Source: Pandoraea faecigallinarum
Lineage (GTDB): Bacteria; Pseudomonadota; Gammaproteobacteria; Burkholderiales; Burkholderiaceae
DNA: 64,000 bases
NCBI RefSeq assembly: GCF_001029105.3
Contig: NZ_CP011807.3
Span: 4,278,001-4,342,000 of the forward strand
Direction: 5' to 3'
The notes beneath the pieces were generated by a model. It made no database searches and was not told the DNA's origin. It saw only the letters and a program-made list of their open reading frames with translations. Within the stretch, counting starts at the first letter, position 1. Every line of letters starts with the position of its first letter. Made by a program: the position numbers and the translations under genes. Positions 25,741 through 32,640 of the stretch are shown here, one piece after another.

Positions 25741-26945
25741 ACCGCCACGCCCTCGCTCACCACGAGCCGTCCGTTTGCGACCACCCAGCGGCGCGGTGCA
25801 CGCGTGACGATCGCCTGCGCCGCATTCAGCGCATCGACCAGCACCAGATCGGCGCGTGCGCCGACGTGCAGACCGTAGTCCTCGAACCAGCAGGCGCGTG
25901 CGCCCTGATACGTCACGCAATCGAGCGCGATATCGAGTTCGTCGTCGCGGCGCAGGTTGTAGCGCAGGCCGATCATCATGGCGCGCTCCAGCATGTCGGG
26001 CGAACCGTAGGGCGTCCAGGTGTCGCGAATACCGTCGTTGCCGCCGGCCAGCGGCACGCCCGCGCGACGGCAGGCCATGAGCGGCGGCACGACGCGCGAT
26101 GGCGGCGCGGTGGTGACGAGCGCGACACCGGCATCTGCCAGACGCGCGAGCAAGGCGTCGGCGCGCGCCGCGTCCAGTTCGCCAAGACAGAAGGCATGCG
26201 ACACCACGACCTTGCCCTGCATGCCCAGCGCCAGAATTCGTTCGAGCATCAACTCGAACGAGAACACGCCCATCTCGCCCGGCTCGTGCAGGTGGATGTC
26301 GACGGGACATCCATGCTTGTCGGCCAGCGCAAACATGGCGTCGAGCGACGCTCGGGGATCGCGGTCGATGGCGCACGGATCGAGCCAGCCGAGCACGTCG
26401 GCGCCGCGTGCGAGCGATGCGTCGAGCCATTCGACGGTGCCCGCACGGTCGAGCACGCCCGACTGCGGGAACGCCACGATCTGCATGTCGAGCGTGTCGG
26501 CGAGTGTCTCTCGCGTGGCGAGCACGCCATCGAGATGACGCAGCCCCGCCTCCGTGTCGATGTCGACGTGAGTCCGCAAGCGCGTAGTGCCTGCCGCGAG
26601 GAACGCACGGCCGAGCGCAAGCGACGCCTCGCCCGCGTCGTGCCCGGTCGCGGCGCGCCACGTCCGTTCGTTATCGATGCGGTCGATGAGTCGCGAGCCG
26701 CATTCGTTGACGTACCAGGGCATGCCCCACGTGGTCTTGTCGAGATGCGTGTGCGCCTCGACAAGACCGGGCATGAGCAATGCGCCGCGCGCGTCGATCT
26801 GCTGCGTGGTGCCGTCGGTGCATGCCGGTGACGCCGCCAAGGCGGGCAAGGAGGACCCGATGGCAGCAATCTTCCCGTGCTCCACGCGCACGTCCACGGC
26901 CTTGCCGTCCAGCGTGCGTGCGTTGCAAATTTCCAGTGTCGTCAT
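25737..26945 (-). CDS. Cytosine-deaminase-like amidohydrolase
   Basis: A 402-residue metal-dependent amidohydrolase. Metal ligands: HTH (His65, His67) in VEAHTHLDKT, later histidines in DIHLHEPG and VVSHAFCLG, and the conserved Asp in GGNDGIRDTW, a sequence characteristic of the CodA group (cytosine, isoguanine and related deaminases). Predicted cytoplasmic. Which heterocycle it attacks cannot be read. Start ATG 26945 overlaps the symporter stop by 4 nt, and the stop overlaps the MFS start by 4 nt. Other possible activities include related N-heterocycle hydrolases. Confidence 0.87.
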   Translation of the reverse strand: MTTLEICNARTLDGKAVDVRVEHGKIAAIGSSLPALAASPACTDGTTQQIDARGALLMPGLVEAHTHLDKTTWGMPWYVNECGSRLIDRIDNERTWRAATGHDAGEASLALGRAFLAAGTTRLRTHVDIDTEAGLRHLDGVLATRETLADTLDMQIVAFPQSGVLDRAGTVEWLDASLARGADVLGWLDPCAIDRDPRASLDAMFALADKHGCPVDIHLHEPGEMGVFSFELMLERILALGMQGKVVVSHAFCLGELDAARADALLARLADAGVALVTTAPPSRVVPPLMACRRAGVPLAGGNDGIRDTWTPYGSPDMLERAMMIGLRYNLRRDDELDIALDCVTYQGARACWFEDYGLHVGARADLVLVDALNAAQAIVTRAPRRWVVANGRLVVSEGVAV

Positions 26946-28417
26946 ACCTTCCTCAAAATGCCCGGCTGCACATTACGCGAGCGTGTCAGCATGCTCACCG
27001 CCACGAACGTCGCCGCATTGACGGCCAGCGCGACCAGCCCCATGTTGATCGACGCGACGGTATTCGATGCGCCCGGCAACAACGTGCGCAGGTTGACGTC
27101 GAAGCCGACCGCGGCGAGCAACACGAGCGCGCCCGCGCCGATGCCGGCGAATGCGCCGTATTTGTTGCCGAACGGGCGCGGCAGCAAGCTCGCCACGAAC
27201 GAGGGGAACAACTGCGTGAGCAGACTCGACGCGAACAGTGCCAGCGCAACGAACGTCGCGCCACCGCGCAGCACGAAAAACACCGCAACCAGACCGAACA
27301 CCGGCAGGATGCGCTTGGCCAGCTTGCCGACGAACGCCTCGCTCGCGTGCGGCGCGAACCCGTCGCGGTAGATGTTCTTTGCGATCAGCGTCGACGCATT
27401 GAGCAGAATCATCGAACCCGGCACGAGCGCGGTCAACACCCCAACCCCGCCGATCACCCCGACGAACCACGGCGAGAACGTCTGCTTGACGATGCGCAAC
27501 AGCGCCAGATCGGAGTCTGCACCGGCCAGCCCCGGCACTTGCAGGATCGCCGCGAAGCCGACGAAGAACATGAACGCGATGACCATCTGATACAGCGGCA
27601 TCAGGATCGTGTTCTTGCGCACCGCGCTCTCGGTCCTGGCCGCATACACCGACGTGAAGACGTAGGGGTACAGGTAGTAGCCGAGCGACGTGAGCAGAAT
27701 CGTCGAGTTGTACCAGGACAGTGTCAGGCCGCTCGCCGGCATTTCCAGGAATCCCGGTCGCGCCGCTTCGATCCTGTCGAACATCTCACCGAACCCGCCG
27801 AAGTAATGCAGCGGCAGATAGATGCCGAGGAACACAGCGATCACGAGAATCAGAATGTCCTTGTAGATCGCGATGCTCGCCGATCCGTGGATGCCCGACA
27901 CCGTAATGTAGAGCACCATCGCAATCGCCGAGCACCAGATCGCCACGGCCGGGGCAATCGTGCCGTACGACGCCTCTGACACGATGATGCCCAGGCCGCG
28001 CAACTGAATGATGAGCAAGGCGCTCATGCCCAGCACCGCCACCACCGATACCACCACGCCCAGCGCTCGCGAGCGGTACGCCGTTGCGAAAAAGTCGGAG
28101 AACGACACGCAGTTGTGCTTCGTCGCATGACGCCACGCGGCGGGCAGCATCCAGTAACCGAGCAGATACGCGAGTGCGCCGTACGCAAGGATGTAGAACG
28201 CGGGCGGTCCCTTGCTGTATGCCCAGCCGCTCGCGCCCAGAAACGTGAAAGTCGAAAACGCTTCCCCGGCCATGAGCAGAAACACGAGCAGCGTGCCGAA
28301 GCCGCGGCCGCCCACAGCCCATTGTTCGAGGCTCATCGTGCGCCCGCGGCGCGCGCGGATCCCGACGAACAGCGCAAAGGCGAGAAACGCCGCAATGACA
28401 GCGAGTGCGGCGTTCAT
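26942..28417 (-). CDS. Sodium:solute symporter (SSS family)
   Basis: A 491-residue transporter of the SSS family with about thirteen membrane segments: MNAALAVIAAFLAFALFVGI, EQWAVGGRGFGTLLVFLLMAG, GEAFSTFTFLGASGWAYSKG, VTVSGIHGSASIAIYKDILIL. The GEAFSTFTFLG pattern is usual for SSS members paired with DUF3311 proteins. It probably imports the substrate for the downstream amidohydrolase. ATG 28417 overlaps the DUF3311 stop as ATGA. Confidence 0.9.
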   Translation of the reverse strand: MNAALAVIAAFLAFALFVGIRARRGRTMSLEQWAVGGRGFGTLLVFLLMAGEAFSTFTFLGASGWAYSKGPPAFYILAYGALAYLLGYWMLPAAWRHATKHNCVSFSDFFATAYRSRALGVVVSVVAVLGMSALLIIQLRGLGIIVSEASYGTIAPAVAIWCSAIAMVLYITVSGIHGSASIAIYKDILILVIAVFLGIYLPLHYFGGFGEMFDRIEAARPGFLEMPASGLTLSWYNSTILLTSLGYYLYPYVFTSVYAARTESAVRKNTILMPLYQMVIAFMFFVGFAAILQVPGLAGADSDLALLRIVKQTFSPWFVGVIGGVGVLTALVPGSMILLNASTLIAKNIYRDGFAPHASEAFVGKLAKRILPVFGLVAVFFVLRGGATFVALALFASSLLTQLFPSFVASLLPRPFGNKYGAFAGIGAGALVLLAAVGFDVNLRTLLPGASNTVASINMGLVALAVNAATFVAVSMLTRSRNVQPGILRKV

Positions 28418-28680
28418 GATGCGGCTCCGTCGCGATCGGCGGTGTTGGCGGCATTGGCGGCATTGGCGGCGTTGGCCGCCGCCGGGGCGCGAGCGGCATC
28501 GCGCGAACCGTCGAACCGGAACATCACCACCATGACCACCGACGTGAGCAGCAGCCAGGCAATGTTCCACGTCATCAGAAAAGGCAGACCGGCGAGCCGG
28601 GTACCCACGTGTTCGGCGAGCCAGCCGCCGCTGTAAAAGGCCGCGACGGGGAGCGCGGCCAGACAATGCACAGGTTTCAT
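28414..28680 (-). CDS. DUF3311 small membrane protein
   Basis: An 88-residue protein with two membrane segments (LAALPVAAFYSG and the stronger WNIAWLLLTSVVMVVMFRFDG) and a tail with a NAA repeat. ATG 28680 has GGAGAC at good spacing. DUF3311 proteins are encoded directly before SSS symporters in many proteobacteria and are thought to be accessory subunits. First gene of the four-gene operon; the promoter lies in the gap shared with the divergent GntR regulator. Confidence 0.85.
   Translation of the reverse strand: MKPVHCLAALPVAAFYSGGWLAEHVGTRLAGLPFLMTWNIAWLLLTSVVMVVMFRFDGSRDAARAPAAANAANAANAANTADRDGAAS
28441..28480. repeat. 9-bp tandem repeat inside the DUF3311 gene
   Basis: Units of the type GCGGCATTG repeat about four times with small changes, encoding NAANAANAAN near the C-terminus. 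Length changes by one unit would keep the frame. Confidence 0.8.
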
Positions 28681-28838
28681 GATGTCTCCAGACCCAAGGG
28701 ATTCATAGGCACGGGCGCACGGGGGCAGCGATGACCCGTTTTGCGCAGCCCGACGGCCCGATGGCTTCGGCCATTTCACGGGGCATCCGGTGGGCTGACA
28801 TGCCGGTTGAATTTGACATATCATCAACCAAATACTAC

Positions 28839-28856
28839 AAAATGGTTAACCATTTT
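28839..28856. promoter_or_regulatory. 18-bp perfect palindrome, probable GntR/FCD operator
   Basis: AAAATGGTTAACCATTTT is perfectly symmetric and contains TGGT-TA-ACCA, the form expected for FCD-subfamily regulators. It lies in an AT-rich patch (28811-28870) between the divergent DUF3311 operon and GntR gene. Flanking half-sites are visible: ATCAACCA (28822) and TTGACCA (28859). Confidence 0.7.
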
Positions 28857-29062
28857 TGTTGACCATTATCGGTAACGATTTGCCGAAATGCAAGGTCGCG
28901 TTGGGCCGAAACGAGGAAACGGCAAGAAACCGAGGGTTTCCGAGAGGGAGCCGGGCGGATGGACGATCGACATTGAGAAAAGGTGGTGCGGGGAGGGTGC
29001 GAGAGAGGAACACGCCGCGTCGCGGGTACAATTCGCCCCAGACCCGGGATGCCCGCCACACC

Positions 29063-29099
29063 CGCGACACCCGCCGCGACATTCGCGACACCCGCCGCG
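29063..29099. repeat. 16-bp direct repeat in the GntR leader
   Basis: CGCGACACCCGCCGCG occurs at 29063-29078 and 29084-29099, a 21-bp step (two helical turns), 35-70 nt before the GntR start. It could be a binding site or a leader-RNA element. Confidence 0.7.
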
Positions 29100-29134
29100 T
29101 CCCCCTCGAAACGCGAACGCCAAGGAGATCAGGC

Positions 29135-29935
29135 TTGAGCCGCACCGCCGCACCGCCCTCGCCCCTGCCGCCGGCAACGGGCATGCCGGAAGACGCCCCT
29201 CACGCCGGCCCCGCGCCCGCAGGCGACGACGCACCGGGCAACGCCGGACAGCAGATCGAGGCACGGGTCTATGCGGCAATCTCGCAAGCGTTGCTCTCGG
29301 GCAAGTTGCGCCCGGGCATGCCGTTGCGCGAGCGGAATCTCGCACAGGCTTTCGATTGCACGCGCGGAGCGGTGCGCAAGGTGCTCGCACGACTCGGCTT
29401 CGAAGGCAAGCTGGTGCTCGAACCGAACCGCGGCGCGTTCGTGCCGAAACCCTCGCTCGACGACATCCGTCAGACGTATCGCGCGCGTCGCGTGCTGGAA
29501 ACCGGCGTGATCGCGAGCCTGTGCGGCAACCTCGGCGAAGCGCAACTCGCGGCGCTCGACGCCCATGTCGCGACCGAAGTCCGCTCCCACGCCGACGGCA
29601 CGCACGAGCGCTCGATTCGCCTCGCGGGGGAATTCCATCTGGTATTGATCGGCATGGCCGGCAGCGCCGAACTCGATGCATTCGCGCGGCAACTGGTCGC
29701 CAAGACGGAGCTATACAAGGCGCTGTACGACCCGGCGGAATTCATGCATTGCGCACCGACCGAACACGCCCGGCTCGTCGGCCAGTTGCGCGACGGCAAG
29801 ACGCAGGCCGCCATCGCGCTGGCCACCGCTCATCTCGACGAACTCGAAACGCGGGTGCTCACGCGCGCGGCCGCGGCAGAGACGCCGGACTTCCGTGCGA
29901 TCTTTGCCGAAGCCTTTGCCGGTGCGGCGACCTAA
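29135..29935 (+). CDS. GntR/FCD transcriptional regulator
   Basis: A 266-residue FadR-type regulator: winged helix about 42-108 (QIEARVYAAISQALLSGKLR, then RNLAQAFDCTRGAVRKVLARL), then the helical FCD domain about 115-250 (RRVLETGVIASLC, AGEFHLVLIGMAG). I chose TTG 29135 because AAGGAG (29122-29127) stands before it at good spacing; no ATG upstream in frame has a ribosome site, and the next ATG (29183) lacks one. The frame back to 28856 reads as low-complexity Arg-rich sequence. It is divergent from the DUF3311-SSS-amidohydrolase-MFS operon and is its likely regulator. Confidence 0.83.
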   Translation: MSRTAAPPSPLPPATGMPEDAPHAGPAPAGDDAPGNAGQQIEARVYAAISQALLSGKLRPGMPLRERNLAQAFDCTRGAVRKVLARLGFEGKLVLEPNRGAFVPKPSLDDIRQTYRARRVLETGVIASLCGNLGEAQLAALDAHVATEVRSHADGTHERSIRLAGEFHLVLIGMAGSAELDAFARQLVAKTELYKALYDPAEFMHCAPTEHARLVGQLRDGKTQAAIALATAHLDELETRVLTRAAAAETPDFRAIFAEAFAGAAT

Positions 29936-30105
29936 ATCGGGGTATATTGCGCGTGATCGCGACGGGTCAGCGGCCCGTCTGCCATTTTTGCCCCCGTTTG
30001 GCACGTGCCGTTCCAACGCCCGCGAGAAGACTTCAAGAAGCCTCGCCAGGGCCGCGACGACGCGCCTGCCAAGCTGTTACGACGCACGAAGCCCGAAGGA
30101 AGCCC

Positions 30106-31407
30106 ATGTCCCATCTGGTAGTCCACGGCGGCCAGCCGCTGCGCGGCCGCATCACCCCCTCCGCCAACAAGAATGCCGTTCTCCCGGTGCTGTGCGCCAC
30201 GCTGCTGACCGATCAGCCCGTGCGCCTCGTCGGGGTGCCCGAGATCACCGACGTTCGCAAGATCCTCGACATCTTCCGGCAACTCGGCAGCGACGTGAGC
30301 GTCGACTTCGACGCGGGCATTCTCGACGTACATCACCTGAACACGAAGTTCGACCCGCGCACCGACCATCTGCCCGAAGAGATGCGCTCATCGATCATGC
30401 TGGTGCCGCCGCTGCTCGCGCGCTTCGGTGTTGCGCGCATCGAAGACAACATCAAGGGCTGCACCCTCGGCGTGCGCGAGATCGATCCCCACATCGAAGT
30501 GCTGCGCCATTTCGGCGGACGTGTCGAGCGCACTTCCGGCTCCTTGCTGATCCATGCCGACGAAGCGCGCCCCGCCATCCACCACTGGCTGGATTACGCC
30601 TCGGTGACCACCACGGAGAACTTCGTGCTGTGCGCGGCGACCGCCAACGGGCGTTCGCAGTTGAACAACGCCGCATCGGAGCCGCATGTGCAGGAGTTTT
30701 GCCGCTTCATGCAGATGCTCGGCGTGCCGATCGAAGGCGTGGGCACGTCGCAGCTCGCCATCGAAGGGGTCGAGCGCTTCGGCGGTGGCGAATTCCGCTT
30801 CGCCGAAGACTTCCACGAAATCACGACATTCCTGGCGCTCGGCGCGATCACCGGCGGCGAGATCACGGTCAAGAACTCGGCGCCCGAGCAATTCCCGCTG
30901 ATCGACCGCACCTTCGCGAAGTTCGGCGTCAAGGTCGAACACCGCGACGGCTGGTCGACGGCGACCGCGCAGGGCAAGCTCAAGGTGCAAACGCCGTTCA
31001 CGCAGAACATTCTGACGAAGGTGGAAGCCGCACCGTGGCCGTATTTCCCGGTGGACCTGTTGCCGATCTTCATCGCGCTGGGTGTGAAAGCCGAGGGCAG
31101 CGCCATGTTCTGGAACAAGGTATATGACGGCGCCATGGGCTGGTCGACGGAACTGTCGAAGTTCGGCGCGCACGTGTTCCAGTCCGATCCGCATCGTCTG
31201 ATTACGTTCGGCGGCGTGCCGCTCTCGCCCGCAGTGGTCGAGAGCCCGTACATCATCCGCGTGGCGATCGCCTTGCTGATGGTGGCCGCCAGCATCGACG
31301 GCCAGTCGACCATCAAGAACGCGCAGCCGATCCGCCGCGCGCATCCGCACTTCGTCGAAAACCTGTGCTCGGTCGGCGCGAACGTCGTCTGGACGACGCC
31401 GGAGTAA
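30106..31407 (+). CDS. MurA-like UDP-GlcNAc enolpyruvyltransferase paralogue
   Basis: A 433-residue EPT-fold enzyme related to MurA, which transfers enolpyruvate from PEP to UDP-GlcNAc. Using E. coli numbering, Lys22-Asn23 (SANKNAV), Arg91 (EEMRSS), Cys115 (KGCTLG), Arg120, Asp305 (PVDLLP), Arg371 and Arg397 are kept. But the flexible loop PGGC reads IKGC, and the Arg331 stretch (ENRFMH) reads DGAMGW, so that arginine is lost. It is therefore a divergent paralogue and probably not the housekeeping enzyme, which in this group usually sits with hisG. ATG 30106 follows GAAGGAAG. The 170-nt gap from GntR leaves operon status open. Confidence 0.82.
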   Translation: MSHLVVHGGQPLRGRITPSANKNAVLPVLCATLLTDQPVRLVGVPEITDVRKILDIFRQLGSDVSVDFDAGILDVHHLNTKFDPRTDHLPEEMRSSIMLVPPLLARFGVARIEDNIKGCTLGVREIDPHIEVLRHFGGRVERTSGSLLIHADEARPAIHHWLDYASVTTTENFVLCAATANGRSQLNNAASEPHVQEFCRFMQMLGVPIEGVGTSQLAIEGVERFGGGEFRFAEDFHEITTFLALGAITGGEITVKNSAPEQFPLIDRTFAKFGVKVEHRDGWSTATAQGKLKVQTPFTQNILTKVEAAPWPYFPVDLLPIFIALGVKAEGSAMFWNKVYDGAMGWSTELSKFGAHVFQSDPHRLITFGGVPLSPAVVESPYIIRVAIALLMVAASIDGQSTIKNAQPIRRAHPHFVENLCSVGANVVWTTPE

Positions 31408-31448
31408 GCCACCCGGGCCGAGGCAGCCCCGCCGAAGCCGTACCCCGG

Positions 31449-31470
31449 CGGCCCCCCCCGGGGGGGGCCG
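31449..31470. repeat. 22-bp perfect palindrome made only of G and C
   Basis: C, GG, eight C, eight G, CC, G: perfectly self-complementary, 42 nt after the MurA-like stop. As RNA it would need a few loop bases but could still form a very stable hairpin. Likely a terminator-like element and a hotspot for sequencing or replication slippage. Confidence 0.75.
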
Positions 31471-31592
31471 GGCTCGCGTTGCGGTACGCGCCAGCGGCGA
31501 ACGACCCCCCGATCGCCCACGCGCCGGTCGTCGCCGCGGCGAACCCGACGGTTGACCTTACCCGAGCCGGCCCGGCGAGCGAGGTCCTCGCC

Positions 31593-31625
31593 TTTGCCCG
31601 ACGGCATCCGGTGTTTGCCCGACGG
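31593..31625. promoter_or_regulatory. 12-bp direct repeats before the response regulator gene
   Basis: TTTGCCCGACGG occurs at 31593-31604 and 31614-31625, a 21-bp step, followed at once by TAAATTAT, the only AT-rich patch in the gap (possible -10). Tandem same-face half-sites next to a promoter are typical of AraC-type or response-regulator activators, so autoregulation is plausible. Confidence 0.6.
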
Positions 31626-31692
31626 TAAATTATTTCCCGCATGCCGGCATTCGCACCGGTTCGACGCGGCACCGCCGGGGGAATGTGAAAGA

Positions 31693-32640
31693 ATGGCGAC
31701 CATCATGAGCGATCGTTACCTGCCCCCGCAGTCGTTTGCCGCCCCCGCCACGACATCTCCCGGTCCGGCCGGCGCATGGCCCGCGTCGCCGCATGCCCGT
31801 CAGTTATCGGGTGTGCGCGTGCTTGTGGTCGACGACAATCAGGAAGACCGTATGCTGCTCATGGACTTCCTCAGCCAGCAAGGCTGCCGGGTCTATATCG
31901 CGCAAGACGGGCGCGACGGCTACACCAAGGCGCGCACGGTACAGCCCGACCTGATCCTGATGGACATCCGCATGCCGGTCTGCGACGGCCTCGGCGCGTG
32001 CCGCCTGCTCAAGGCGGACCCCGGCACCCGCCACATCCCGCTCATCTTTCTGACCGCCGCCGCCCTGCCCGGCGAACGCGTGGCCGGGCTCACGGCAGGC
32101 GCCGTCGACTATGTCACCAAGCCCTACGACTTCGAAGAAGTGCGGCTGCGTCTTTCCATCCATCTGAAAGCGAGCGCGCCGGGCGACGGCAACAAGCTCG
32201 CCCCGCTGCCCGTGCAGGCGCATACGCTCGACGCCGTACTGTTTCGCGCCACGCGTGCGCTGCTGCTCGACCAGTTGAGCACGACGCCCGAACTCGCCGG
32301 ACTGGCGAGCGCGGTCGGCACGAACACCCGCCGTCTCAATCTTGCGTTCCGGCGCTGTGTCGGCGTGACGGTGTTCGACTTTCTTCGCGAAGAACGCATG
32401 AAGGAAGCGCGACGCCTGCTCTCGGAGACGTCGCTCGACGTGCGGGACATCGCCGGGGCCGTCGGCTTCGCCAGCGCCGCCAATTTCGCTACGGCCTTTC
32501 GCGAGCGCTTCGGCATGCCGCCCAGCGGCTTTCGCGAGCAGGGGGCGTCGCCGGATCTCCCCCGAGACCACTCGGGCATGCAGCCTACGTCGCCCACCTC
32601 ACCCACCTCGCCCACCTCGCCCATTTCGGATACGCCATGA
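31693..32640 (+). CDS. Response regulator with AraC-type DNA-binding domain
   Basis: A 315-residue regulator. The receiver domain is about 41-160 with acidic pair D47-D48, phosphoacceptor Asp91 (LILMDIRMP), Thr121 and Lys143 (VTKPYD). The AraC/XylS helix-turn-helix pair is about 195-298 (LAGLASAVGTNTRRLNLAFRRCVG, then RRLLSETSLDVRDIAGAVGFASAANFATAFRERFG). The C-terminus carries four TSP repeats. ATG 31693 was chosen over the open frame back to 31552. The stop overlaps the start of the hybrid kinase (ATGA), so this is a two-component pair made in fixed ratio. Confidence 0.9.
   Translation: MATIMSDRYLPPQSFAAPATTSPGPAGAWPASPHARQLSGVRVLVVDDNQEDRMLLMDFLSQQGCRVYIAQDGRDGYTKARTVQPDLILMDIRMPVCDGLGACRLLKADPGTRHIPLIFLTAAALPGERVAGLTAGAVDYVTKPYDFEEVRLRLSIHLKASAPGDGNKLAPLPVQAHTLDAVLFRATRALLLDQLSTTPELAGLASAVGTNTRRLNLAFRRCVGVTVFDFLREERMKEARRLLSETSLDVRDIAGAVGFASAANFATAFRERFGMPPSGFREQGASPDLPRDHSGMQPTSPTSPTSPTSPISDTP
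32587..32622 (+). repeat. 9-bp tandem repeat encoding TSPTSPTSPTSP
   Basis: Four units of the type ACCTCGCCC at the 3' end of the response regulator gene, in frame. Unit gain or loss would lengthen or shorten the tail without a frameshift. Confidence 0.85.
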
